From positions 38,364,001 through 38,428,000 of the forward strand of contig OZ022256.1 in the NCBI GenBank assembly GCA_963978905.1: a stretch of 64,000 bases of DNA. The letters are read 5' to 3'. The notes under the pieces are model-generated. The model was not told the DNA's origin and ran no database searches. It saw only the letters and a program-made list of their open reading frames with translations. Shown here piece by piece: positions 46,582-57,440 of this stretch (the stretch's first letter is position 1; each line of letters starts with the position of its first letter). Source of the stretch: Trichostrongylus colubriformis. Taxonomy: Eukaryota > Nematoda > Chromadorea > Rhabditida > Trichostrongylidae. Made by a program: the position numbers and the translations under genes.

Positions 46582-48928
46582 GTGTGTTCAAAATCTAATA
46601 GGTTCGATCGATAGATATGGGACAGCCAGCTGATGGGAAATTGATATACCCACCCTATTATGCATGTATACAGTTCCTATGCATGTACAGGGGTGCCAGA
46701 AAAAGAGTAATTTTGTCTCCTCCGCTTTCAACCCCATATTAGTCGAACTTCAGCAAATTCTCACGAGGTATTTTCAAGCCAAAAGTCAAGAGAAGACCTC
46801 CCTCTGTCACTATACTCCGTAACAGCCTTCTGCACGAGCAGGTACGGGAGCTTACTCCTAATCAACCTGATGTGTCACCACAGCTGGGCAAAATTCGAAA
46901 GTTCGTCGATCTTGTTCACAACCTTGCTGGGGTCCGTTTACTCTGGGTACATGAGCGGTTTCATAGTGGGTGGTGGTCTCAAATACTCCGTTTTTCCAGG
47001 CTCCCAACGCTTTCCGTTTCCAAGAGCCGCACCGTGCCATTACCAATGAAACCCCTCCGGCGGAGATTTGAGGCATGAAAAATGACACTTCGGATCATAG
47101 CAGCATTGCCCAACCAACAGCGGTTTCCATGAACCGAAGGGTCAATCTTTAGAAAGCTTCCCACAAAAGACCTACTTTGGAACCTGGTTCCACTGTTCGA
47201 AGCGACTTGATACCGTAGGTGCTCTGAGGCCCGACGGCGCCCCCTGAAGGCTCCATATTCTTATGAATGTGATATTCTTATGAATGTGAGAGTGTGAGAC
47301 CCAGCTTGCTTCTGTTTCTGAAGGAACATTTTGGGAGTATTTTCATGATACTTTTATTTCTTTCGTTTCCCTGTGTTTTGTATACTTGGTGGATGTGAAC
47401 CGTGAGGAAAAATAACTTCATGACGTCTTTTGATACTGCGATCTACGTAGCGCTCACGGTGTGATTTAGATTTGTAAAATCAAAAGTAAGTGAGCTAATT
47501 TTTGTTGCAGTACCGGGAAGAATGAAAAGTATCGACCGCTAGACGGAGTGAAACTTTGAACAGCGGTGCATGTATGGAGAAGTGATAATTATGGATAACT
47601 GGAAAGCGGGTCTGCAACCAGTATATGTATAGGGATTAGGTGCTCATCGAGTAGGCAAATGGCCATCAATTGATGCGATTGCATCTAAACATGTCGAACG
47701 CTAACTGTTCAAACTCCCAGGTGGCGACCACCAGCCCAGTGTAAAATGATCAGTGGTCAACAGGATTCTTCATGATCCGCTATCAGTTCTTAAAAGGCAT
47801 TGCTAGCTGAATTATCTAGACTTCCGACAAGTGGAAGATGTGATATGCAGTAGAAAGCATCTGAGTTAAACCAACGGTAAGGCTCAAGCATTAAAATGCT
47901 CACAAGTGAGCATCGCTAGTACTCCGATATCAGGTACGAGTGTTTCGACGGCGAAGTTGTGCGCAATCCCAAAAAAGGTGGCTGTTGGCAGGGACCAGCC
48001 GACTTAGCGCTCAGTACTGCGCTCATCACAGTGTGGAATAATGCAGTAAACGTCCCTGTTATCGTTTGCCAGATCGGCTATTTGCGCATTGCAAAATTCC
48101 ACCATGGGATTTGTGCAAACTATGCGAAAGCTCAACTGGTTATTTTTAATTTGCCTGTTTTCACAATTCTGCCGCACAGGTGTCGCGATGTAAACCTGGG
48201 AGCCTGCCTGCGCTTCTAAAGATTCCGACTGGATAACTAATAGCAGGCATTTTGCAATTTAGCAATAGCTACGAAGTAGTTCACTACAACTTTATGGGTT
48301 CATGCTTTACAATGGACCTGCTGGACTTTACAATGCTCATTGGATGAGCAGTAGTTATTTTGAGCCCTTTTACTTACTTCTCTCGTTTTTTTGTGTGTGC
48401 ATGTGAGAATGGCATCATTGTCATCGAAATCACTTCCACGATGGTAGCAGCGAATTACTTAAAGACACCAGAAGGGGGTTGGCTTACGGTATAACAGACG
48501 TAGTGTGGACGAGTTTAAGTGGCCGCCATTGCACAAACTCGCCAATTTGACGCTTTGGCATGGTGCCAAAAGAAGATGTTTCTATTATGTTTTGACTTTG
48601 TTCTTTCTTATATTGTTTCTAGATGTACTTACATGAAAGCTAATGTAGTGGGAATGGCCACTCCACTGCGCTGGGAGACAGGTGCTACAACTAACGTTGG
48701 CCCACGGCCCGTCTCCTACAGCGGACAACTCGGAATGGATGCGCTGATGCGAATGGGATGCGAATACACACCGCAGCGTCGCGCTTTTGAGTCCGGGTTT
48801 TTTCGTCTACTATCGCTTCTAACCTTCAGTGTTCATTACAAAATGCTCATTTCTTTGCATCTTTCTCTTGTTTCGGACCCCCTTCCGGTTCCTTTAAGGT
48901 AACGTAGTAAGGAACCCTCATATCATAC
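46582..48928. other. Presumed intron or intergenic sequence, no gene recognised
   Basis: A plus frame running to 47078 (RELTPNQPDVSPQLG, KIRKFVDLVHNLAGV) is open for about 100 codons without motif. A direct 17-bp doublet, ATATTCTTATGAATGTG, lies at 47257-47290. The 127-aa frame at 48519-48902 is not recognised. Confidence 0.4.
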
Positions 48929-49850
48929 TGGGTCATGCCAGAATTAATGCCGCTTTTTTTTAACAATTTTTTTCTGTCGAAGTATGAGATCGTGGGGCAT
49001 GACATAAATCTTTCGAGAAAATTTTTTCTTCTTTCCAAGGTTGATTGTGAACTTTCTGATATGCTAGAATCATGCAGAATTGTAGTTTGGCGAAGTTCAG
49101 TCTAGTTAAGGGAAATTGGCGAAACCAGAAAATAGTTAAAACTATCACCTTCGAGAAATCAATCAATCATGTGTTCCTTGCTGACATGAGCTCAGACCTC
49201 TACACACTACTATCTCCACCAGTTAGATAGCCCATTGATGGCGTCACCATTCTTTTGAATTTCCTTTCCAAAGAAACTGTTAACTCGAGTTAAAATTGCC
49301 TCCCATATTAATTGCTTCACATTGCTTTATGGATCATTCGAAAGGATTTCTTGCTCTGTCAAGAGTATGCTTCGCTTTTATTTTGAGTGCGAATAAGACT
49401 GAGTTTTGGGACCACGTAACAGGAGTCCAGTTGACAATACTTCACAATTTCTCTTCCAGGAGAATGTTCAAAAATTTGGTCTATGATGTGTCTCTGTCCC
49501 TGATCGCTACCTCTTCTTGATGTTCCACCACTATCTCAGCGGGTTGAATGTTTTCTGGATTGCTTCAACAAAAGCGCAAAGATCAGTTTCGGTAAAAGAA
49601 TTGCGCGACTTCTTGACCCACCGATTAGTGGAACTTGTGGAAGATGTCGGGACCATACCAGCCCCATTGATTTTCCCGGAGAGAAATACAACGTGTTTGA
49701 TTGTTGGTCTGGTCAACCTTGTCGGCTGGACCTACCTCTTCGAAGCCTGATAATCGGCTTCATTCCGAAAAATCCAGGAATGAAACATTGTCGGTTGTAC
49801 GGCAGAAGATCTCTTCCAAATGACACATGTGACATTACTAGCGAAATGGC
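48929..49850. mobile_element. Decayed copy of the TTGGGTCATTCC family
   Basis: It begins TGGGTCATGCC and ends near CATTACTAGCGAAATGG. Internal text such as GTCGGCTGGACCTACCTCTTCG (49721-49742) matches 7931-7952, and GATATGCTAGAA matches the 560-1504 copy. Length about 920 bp. The 61-aa frames on both strands at 49531-49750 follow from the element and are not genes. Confidence 0.55.
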
Positions 49851-51645
49851 CTAGTAAGTTGCGACAGCTGGCAACATATAATGCCAGTGTGTGCTTGTCA
49901 ACAATTAACAAGGGCAACTGTGCGCATGAAAGACATCATCCTCATTGTCGGCGCCGACTAGATTGTTGGCACATCACCACACGTTTTGAGGTGCAGCAAA
50001 ATAGCTAAGGTTGTCATGCTCGACAAATCCTGAGACTATCACTGGCCTCCTGCTAGAGTAGGGACCAAAGCTTTTCTTGCCATATTGGAGCCCTGCGGAC
50101 CGAAGCCTTCAAAGGAAGTCCAGCTACTCCCGAAATCGAAAAACAACACTGTCGGGAGAGAGAATCAAAGCTATTTGATGATGTCCATTGACCATTATAC
50201 CATTCACAGTCCAAGTCGGAGCTAAGTGCAGAGTTTTGGGCCTTTGCTATTCCTTGTGTACAAAATCATCAATTCGACGGAACAGCATCTCGCATGTCAC
50301 CCCAATACAACGTGTAAGCGATCGCGTTCGAGCGGCTATTGTCACTGGAAACATATCATTGGATTACTTTGAGGACCACCCCCACTCCATCTATTATTGT
50401 AAATGCGCGAGGGGAACCCTTGCGGTTCTGACGTTTTGATTTAATGGTAAGGCAGTGTTCATAGTTCACGATTCAGGCGATCACGCGATCAGGCGGAAGG
50501 AAAAAGATACATATTGATTGGGTGATTCAGGCGATCACGCGATCGCGTAAAGCACGCGATCGCGTGGATCACGCGATCAGGCGGAAAAGAAAAGGTATAT
50601 ATTGATTACGTGGGACTTTAGTTATGTCCACAAGTGTAGCGGCCAGAAATGTGTGGTCATACGTGCGAGATCGGACAGATGCGTTGGATCGGCACAAACC
50701 CGGAAAGCCGCTGCTCGCACGTTGAGATTTTTGGAGTCTCGCTCTACACTCAAACAAACTATTGTCTCTTACTCACTAAGCACCGCATTCCGTTTCTATT
50801 CCAGCTTCCCCTGCGTGATATCAAAACAAGACGTTGGATTGGACTTATTGTTAGCGCTATATAATCACGATTCATACTCTCGCTCAATGGGCATACATTA
50901 TCCTGCTGTCGTTCGTGCCTTCTTCATGTGAGTCACACGATGAGAACTCCCCACTAGCACTGACGAAGTCGCCCGTTGTCGCTGCTCTCTCGCCCCCTGG
51001 TAGAGGAGAAACCAGGTGCGCCCTGGTTGTTCCATCACCATGGTATGGAATTTAGGTTTAAACGAGTTGAGACTTCATCAGTGTTTCCAGTATTGTCAGA
51101 AGTCTATTCAAGGATGCTCATAACTACCGAAGTTGTTGATTATGTGCAATGTATTAGCTTCCAGCGTTTTCATGCAAGGTGACTTAGCAACTATGCAGAT
51201 ACAGTAGGACTCCCAACTGAAGTGTAGGCCATTTAACTAATTTTGCCGACAGAGTTTTGGTTCAGTAGCAAAGTTAAAGAGAAGTAGAATCTATTCTGTC
51301 AAAAATTACTCGACCATGAGCGCTCCACACTTTGCTGTAGTTCTTGTCACAGTCTATTTGGAAGTTTTGAGTTGGAGTTTCAAATTTTGGTGTGCCCAAC
51401 CAGTTCAGCGCGATTTGAGGGCTGGGAAAGTAGACAGCCTAACAAAACAGATTTTTCACCATGGGATTTTCACATGTTTAGATTCCTGTAAGGCGCAATG
51501 GAGCGAGCAATGCTACATGACAGGTGTAAACATTGGAGTGAACCGGTTAGATTACCGCATTTTCATCCTACAGGGGCCATGTGAGGGAACCGCTTCGGTG
51601 AAAAAAAAATTCCCCTGAAAAAAGCAGGTAGGCATTCATTTTGTA
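49851..51645. other. No gene recognised apart from a palindrome-rich cluster
   Basis: Short frames only (109 aa plus at 50602-50931, 100 aa plus at 51316-51618), without motif. The CGCGATCGCG cluster is listed separately. Confidence 0.4.
50470..50608. repeat. Direct repeat with nested CGCGATCGCG palindromes
   Basis: A unit of about 54 bp (GATTCAGGCGATCACGCGAT ... GGCGGAAGGAAAAAGATAC ... ATTGATT) occurs twice. The second unit contains an extra 31 bp made of the palindromic words CACGCGATCGCGT and GCGTGGATCACGCGATC. GATC and CGCG words are strongly clustered. Confidence 0.8.
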
Positions 51646-52540
51646 TTAGGTTGAATCGATAAAATCCGACAAATTGACAGATTTTATCGTAATCGTACTA
51701 CTTTTCAACAACAAATGGGGTTTACATGAAATATGCTCCATCTTTGTCGATGACTTTCTGCCACCAGTTAGGCAGGTCGTGGATGCCCTTGCTCCAGAAT
51801 GCCAGGGGCTGGGCCTCGAAGAAGTTCTCGAGTGCCTTCTTAACGTCGTCGCGAGTTTTGAAGTCTCGGCCGTCGATGTGGCGTTGGAGGTGGGAGAAAA
51901 GCTGAAAATCCGAAGGAGCGAGGTCTGGGCAGTAAGGTGGGTGTGGGAGCACGGTCCAAATGTACAACAGCAGCTCCATATCCCGTTGCGTCAGAGCATG
52001 GGTACCCATCGACCGAGTTTCTGCACCTTGCCGATTGATTTCAAGCCGCGAACTACAGTGGAGTGACTCACTCCAAGAGCGGTGACATCACACGAGTGGT
52101 TTGATACGGATTGGCTTCCACCTGGTTCGGCAGGGAGTCCAAATCCAGCACTCTTGGGCGTTCCGCATGGTCTTGTCTCTTGGGCGTTTTGCATGGTCTT
52201 GTCTTCGATGGAATAGTCGCCCGACGCAAGCTTTGAATGCCACAAGTACGCTGTACTCCTAGCGGGGCATGCTCTTTGTGAACTTCCTTGTGGCGTCTAT
52301 CGATATCCGCAGGTTCTTGGCTAGATAGCGATAAAAAGAGTATGACATGGCGGCTGTGGTTTCTGGACGGCTTGAAATCCTGCGGCACAGTGGCGGAATG
52401 GAGTTAGTTTGGAGTGTGTGTTTTGAAAAGCTTTTTATACTCACCCAACAGTAACTCTCGCGTCCATTTTCCTTAAGTCGTTGCTGAGTTATAATCTCTA
52501 GAAAATCACTACCATTTGTCCGACCCATATTGACTCAGCT
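51646..52540 (-). pseudogene. Mariner transposase relic, catalytic core deleted
   Basis: On the minus strand the DNA-binding half is readable through three frames: RAGDYSIEDK-like text near 52230, DLDSLPNQVEANPYQTTR (52145-52090), then LGVSHSTVVRGLKSIGKVQ (52075-52020). It continues VPMLTHALTQRDMELLLYIW and jumps straight to LPHPPYCPDLAPSDFQLF (51960-51905) and a full C-terminus ending VIDKDGAYFM. Between RDME and PHPPY about 120 residues are missing, including the first two catalytic Asp; SPDLAPSD with the third Asp remains as CPDLAPSD. A terminal-repeat-like end, TTAGGTTGAATCGATAAAAT, lies at 51646. Inactive. Confidence 0.8.
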
Positions 52541-53259
52541 TAATAGAGGTAAATATTAATCCAAAAGAACAAACAAATATTTAACTTGAATAACTCCCGT
52601 ATGCCGGAGGTAGTAGTACAGTATTTTAATTGCCCTTCCAGGTTCTTGATGAGTCACAACGATATCGTCTAAATAACGAGCTTCAACGAATCGGTAGAAG
52701 GACTGAAACAACAGGCAGCACATTCTGCGATCGAAAAGGAATAGATGCTGCACTGGCGATAGTTCGACAGGTCAGATGATTGTGGATACTTAATTTCTAC
52801 TTTTTTTCGTATCTCATGGTCAGCAGCTATCTTTTGCTATCGCTCAGAGAGTCAAAACTTCCTACCATCCCAGTATTATAATCGGTAAGTGTGTCTGTTG
52901 CTGCGTTAGTGTGTGTTTGTATGTCTGACCGCAAATTCGCAACTCCCGTCGCAATGAAGCTGAAGCACTGATTCTTACAAGTGATATAGGTGTGGACCCT
53001 AGCGGTGATGGGCCGAAAGTGATTATCGTTTTCCGCAAACTCCGCAATTCTGCAATTCCGCGGATTAAACTATGAACGCTGTCTTATTGCACTGTGAAAT
53101 TCGTGTTATTTATGGATCTTTGATAATGGTTGATCAGTATCGGCCTTTCCCGCACTACCTGATTCTATCGTGTTATTCACGCAGTAATGTGCGATAGCTC
53201 AATTGGTTCATTCATAAGTGACACAGAGTCATAGCAGTGAGCGGCAGCATTCCAGAACT
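52541..53259. other. No firm gene
   Basis: A possible exon lies between an acceptor ending at 52838 and the donor TCG|GTAAGT near 52887, but the phase cannot be joined with confidence to neighbouring candidates. A tRNA A-box look-alike at 53178-53192 lacks a B box. Confidence 0.3.
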
Positions 53260-53397
53260 ACGATTTTACACAGAAACAGTAGTAAAAGCAGCGCAAAAGG
53301 CTATGATTCTTTTGTGATGTGGACATTGGTGACACTGGGAATTGCAAGGAACGGTGCAAGAATAAGTCTGTCTCATAGCAATGCTAGTCCAAATCAA
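53260..53397 (+). CDS. Candidate internal exon of the MOLO-1-like gene
   Basis: After the acceptor TTTTACACAG the frame reads NSSKSSAKGYDSF, then VTLGIARNGARISLSHSNAS, and ends SPNQ at the donor CAA|GTAAGC, phase 0. It joins in frame to the exon starting at 53617. In MOLO1-like proteins the segment before the second conserved helix has a ...G.T...A......R-type pattern, which this loosely matches, but the expected cysteine is absent. The alternative is chance open frame. Confidence 0.28.
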
Positions 53398-53616
53398 GTA
53401 AGCCTGATATTCCTTTGGGGTCGACGAATTCATACCAGGCTAACGTGGGGAGATAAGGTGAGTGATTTGTATATGGGATTGCCTGCAAGTATTGTAGGAG
53501 CCAATATGGCAATTACCTGTTTCTGTGGTTTCAGATCGAGTGCCCTACCTTCAATCTCCTTTGGCATCTAGCATATTGCTTGTCAAATATTCCATTTATC
53601 AAATGACGTTATTCAG

Positions 53617-53749
53617 GGTTCGCAACAGCTTGTGAATGATCTCAGTCGATTGTGGCATATGGACGACCAGTGCAAGAAAGGCGTCATCTTCCTCCTTAGT
53701 TCCGATGATCGACATCTATACTTTGCCGTTCAGCCTAATGCAGGCCTCA
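53617..53749 (+). CDS. Candidate TPM-domain exon of the MOLO-1-like gene
   Basis: It begins directly after the acceptor GACGTTATTCAG, phase 0, and reads GSQQLVNDLSRLWHMDDQC, KKGVIFLLSSDDRHLYFA. This follows the central TPM pattern of the family: a helix ending in W, D-x-x-C-x-K, then a hydrophobic strand with S-x-x-D-R and an aromatic strand. The donor is uncertain; TCA|GTGGGT at 53749 is chosen, but the frame stays open to a stop at 53833-53835. The last exons were not found. The exon lies 7 kb from exon 1, across a mariner relic and a repeat, so the gene has either a very long intron or has been broken up. Confidence 0.4.
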
Positions 53750-53835
53750 GTGGGTTTCCTCCTACAGCAGAGGTCGTACTGTCATTTGCTCCCATTGCCC
53801 TGGTTGATATTCAGGGTTACATGCGCAAACTTTGA

Positions 53836-54557
53836 ATACATAGTGACGGTAGCGTGGAATGATCGATTTTTGTTCCGCTTTGTGATGCCTCATCATCACT
53901 GCGTGGTGGGGCTCAAGAGACAACCAACCAAGAATCAAAATCAGTGTGATTATTTCGCAAGCATGTGACAGGAGAGCCTGTTCACATTCAGTTCTGTCAG
54001 CCTTGAAAAAAAAGCCTTTTGGAGAATCACTTCTTTCAGACCTTTTTGGACAACGAGTTTTGTAAAGCCACTTGGACAGAAAGCGCCTAATCACTTCTGA
54101 CAACGCCACAGCGCATCAATGACTTTCTTTGTAGTTGCTTTTGTTGTATGAAGGTGTTTACCAACTGAGTCACAGAAAAGGCACCTGTGCTGTCATCGTT
54201 CGTAAAGACGCCTTCGACAAATTTTAGGGTTTGCAGAATCGGAGGGAAAGCAGAGGGGAAGCATTTTGCCTAGGCTCAAACTCACACACATGCGCCCAAT
54301 GTCATTATGACTCTCTTATCTCTCAGTCATTCCGTGTGGTTTAACCATCGGAAAACTATGTGAGATCTATTATATTGCCTATTAAGATGCCGACGAATTG
54401 CAGTCAATCATCGACACGAATGGGAGGCAGCTTCAAACAGGTTTCTTTTTATAGCCAATTATTGATATAGAACAATTCATTCTATTAAAGCAGCCACGAT
54501 CATCAAAATCGGCTATTTATTACACGAGTGCGCTATTCATTTTGAACTCTTTTTATA
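53836..54557. other. No gene recognised
   Basis: A 115-aa minus frame at 53762-54109 and short plus frames have no motif. This is where the missing last exons of the MOLO-1-like gene would be sought; nothing convincing was found. Confidence 0.4.
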
Positions 54558-54812
54558 CAGTCCGTACCAAAAGTATGTGGACACCTCAAATTTTGGTCTG
54601 ACAAAAACACCGCTCAATTTCGCAACACGCGGTTTTCACTATTCGATTCCTTGCATGCGATAACCTTGGAATACTTTACCTGAGAGGGTTTTGTGGACGA
54701 CTTTACGATTTTTTATTATTGAGAAAAATTTTCTTTGTACCAAAAGTATGTGGACACTTAATGAAAATTGAGCGCATAGCGGGAATTGAGAAACACTGGG
54801 TCCTCCAAGGTT

Positions 54813-54960
54813 TCAAATTAGCTTGAACAACTTGTTCGGCATGCTCTGAACCAGGTTCTGCATACTTGCTTCATCGATGGAGTCCCAGGCAATCAGAACC
54901 GCCTCCATCAGTTCATTGACGGTACAGCATTGCTTGCTATTCCAAAGGAATCGCTGAACA
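54813..54960 (-). pseudogene. Tc1-like transposase C-terminus, left arm
   Basis: The minus frame reads NELMEAVLIAWDSIDEA and MQNLVQSMPNKLFKLI and then a stop at 54813. The final pattern L..SMP.R...VI is the usual end of Tc1 transposases. Further upstream the DDE-type third-Asp motif is decayed. It is the mirror of the right-arm copy. Confidence 0.7.
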
Positions 54961-55671
54961 ACAGCTCCCTACGGGTTTACAGGTGCATTGCAGTCAGAAG
55001 ACAAGCTGGCTAATCCATCGCCTTGACTTCATCGTATTTAAATCATGCTTTGGATAAATGTGAGACGTGGACGCCTGCATTGCCCTGCTTTGAGATGTGT
55101 GTCCGACGCCGCGTCTCTTTCAGAAATGGTGGCAAATGGTAGTAAAGCACTCCCCGCTACTCTTAAGGGTGTACGCGGCACGAAGGGGGTGCAAGCTGTA
55201 AATTGTCGCTGGCAGCGAAGCTACCGCGTAGCAGCAAAGAGAAACTTCCACAGTCTCTGAAAGTATGGGCTTTCAAACAATTTCTAGTTTTGGAACAAGC
55301 AGCTCTTTTGGCATGTTTTCTTTTGTGTGGATCTTGAATAACAATAAGAAGTTCAATCTCGACTGGTCAGATTATTTCGTCGCTAATGGGGGTACCTACG
55401 CCATGACCACCCTTTGTGTTTAGGGAGTAAGTCCGGAGGTGATTTGCTGTGGCTGCGGAGGCAGCGGAAAGTTACAGCTCGCACTCCCTTCGTGCCGCGT
55501 AGACCATTAAGAGTAGCGGGGAGTACTTTACTACCATTTGTCACCATTTCTGAAAGAGACGTGGCGTCGGACACACATCTCAAAGCAGGGCAATGCCGGC
55601 GTCCACGTCTCACATTTATCCAAAATATGACTCAAATGCAATGAAGTCAAGGCGAGGGATTAGTCAGCCTG

Positions 55672-55860
55672 TCCCCTGACTGCAATGTATCTGAAACCCC
55701 GTGGGGAGCTGTTTTTCAGTGATTCCTTTGAAATAACAAGCAATGCTGTACCGTCAATGAACTGATGGAGGCGGTTCTGATTGCCTGGAACTCCATCGAT
55801 AAAGCAAGTATGCAAAACCTGGTTCAGAGCATGCCGAACAAGTTGTTCAAGCTAATTTGA
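55672..55860 (+). pseudogene. Tc1-like transposase C-terminus, right arm
   Basis: The plus strand reads LSPDCNVSETPWGAV, which corresponds to the Tc1 motif SPDLNPIENLWG with the third catalytic acidic region. After a stop it continues NKQCCTVNELMEAVLIAW, then MQNLVQSMPNKLFKLI and a stop at 55858-55860. It differs from the left arm by a few substitutions (NSIDKA for DSIDEA), so the arms have diverged only slightly. Confidence 0.7.
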
Positions 55861-56115
55861 AACCTTGGAAGACCCAGTGTTTCTCAATTCCCGCTATGTG
55901 CTCAATTTTCATTAAGTGTCCACATACTTTTGGTACAAAGAAAATTTTTCTCAATAATAAAAAATTGTAAAATCGTCCACAAAACCCTCTCAGGTAAAGT
56001 ATTCCAAGGTTATCGCATGCAAGGAATCGAGTAGTGAAAACCGCGTGTTGCGAAATTGAGCGGTGTTTTTGTCAGACCAAAATTTGAGGTGTCCACATAC
56101 TTTTGATACGGACTG

Positions 56116-57281
56116 TACTACACACAACTTCCCCTGATAAGACTCTGCTTTGCTATGCTGATTAAGAGTGCCGAGAGGTGAATTTCACCAGTTGTTGCTC
56201 TTTTTGGGTAGACAGTGAAGCGATGACAAAAATGCTATGTGGGTTGGTGAATGAACATTAATAGCGAGCGACTGAGGCTGATAGAAACTGATACAGACAG
56301 ACATAGAGCGTCAGGAGGCAAATTTTACCGAAATCGTTGCTCTTTTCAGATTGGCATTTATGGTATGTAGCTAATACGTGGGTTAGACGGGGATATTGGT
56401 CGTGAACGCTAGCAATAGTAACCTATTGTAAAACACGGCAAGAGCCAATAGGAAGATTGCTTGTCAGATATTTGTCTGAATCTGATGCACAACTCGCTAT
56501 CGGTATCCTACCATGTGGTCCAATTGTGTGATGATCAATGAGAGAACACACTTCGTTGTTATTCCAGTCACTAAAACGTATCAAACGCTACACTAAGACT
56601 TCCAAACATTGATAGCTATCTACGGAATATGATCAACAGCAGCAAACAACCAGTTCTGGTTAGGCTTAAAATGCTGGATTAGTGAGCACTTCACCTACTC
56701 AATATCGGTATCAGCGAAATGCTTCCTCCACCGCTGAGCTCGTGAGGAGTGCTGGGTATTCATGTGCAGAGAGGCCAGCTGGATAACGCCTAATTTTGGC
56801 TGTATCGCGCTGCTTAACCGTCCATAGAAGACAGCGGTAGGCGTGGTATGGTTACTGAGGGACTTCTAATTTCGGCTATATAAATGAACTTGAGGGGTCT
56901 AAAAAGGCTATACGAGGCGTAGATCTTTGTGATGGGCGACTTCTGATTTGGAAGAGACACCGTTTTTAACACGCTCCGCCTTTTTTTATCGTGGTCCGTC
57001 TTCTAGGGTCGAGTTTGCCTAACAAGGGTTGAGGAGTGGTGCAATAGAAATGATGGTAGAGTAATACTCATACTTACCGACTGCAGTATCGACAGGCTGT
57101 GACGTGATGCTTGACAGATGCAGTGAAAACGCTCACCAGTCGATATCAATGGGTAATACAACCACATTACCCCTACCACTGCCTTTGACCCCCCTTTGAG
57201 TATTGATCACATAATTTCGTATTCGCCGCGCGACGAGCTCGCAAACTATGCCTGGTTAATCGGTGAATTTAAATTTTTATG
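56116..57281. other. No gene recognised
   Basis: No open frame of interest, no motif and no element ends were seen. Confidence 0.5.
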
Positions 57282-57440
57282 AGGTCGTTTTCATACTTTG
57301 CAGCACCGGCGTCGACGGCTGCAACCGACGCCGGCACTGGCGGCGGCGGCACTCTGGCGACGCGCTTTGTTTATAACGCTCTACTGAACTACAGTATGAT
57401 GATCATGAAGCCGCGCCATTCCGTAGCGAGACTTCAATCT
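57282..57440. mobile_element. GC-rich palindromic repeat, copy 1
   Basis: The end AGGTCGTTTTCATACTTTGC is followed by CGGCGTCGACGGCTGC and GACGCCGGC palindromic words, then GTTTATAACGCTC and TACAGTATG. The sequence matches, inverted, 60400-60541. Right boundary approximate. Confidence 0.55.

Larger units (their letters stand above)
54558..56115. mobile_element. 1.56-kb Tc1-type foldback element with IR/DR ends
   Basis: The ends CAGTCCGTACCAAAAGTATG and its inverse are flanked by TA on both sides. Each arm repeats GTACCAAAAGTATGTGGACAC about 170-180 bp in (54737-54757; 55916-55936), the paired direct repeats seen in many Tc1-like elements. Arms of roughly 650 bp (54558-55225 and 55450-56115) surround a 225-bp loop. 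Both arms carry, in opposite orientation, the 3' third of the same transposase gene, so the element is two inverted transposon ends. The GC-richer mirrored frames at 55045-55260 and 55383-55613 are arm sequence. Confidence 0.88.

Noticed and set aside
52839..52887. Short exon between TGGTCAG and TCG|GTAAGT as part of the MOLO-1-like gene
   Set aside because: The reading that looks most like the family ends in phase 1, which does not match either downstream candidate exon.
53178..53192. Possible tRNA start (ATAGCTCAATTGGTTCA, an A-box match)
   Set aside because: No B box and no cloverleaf partner in the next 100 bp.
55045..55613. Mirrored 71- and 76-aa frames of similar sequence on opposite strands
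   Set aside because: They are the two arms of the Tc1 foldback read outward; symmetry explains both.
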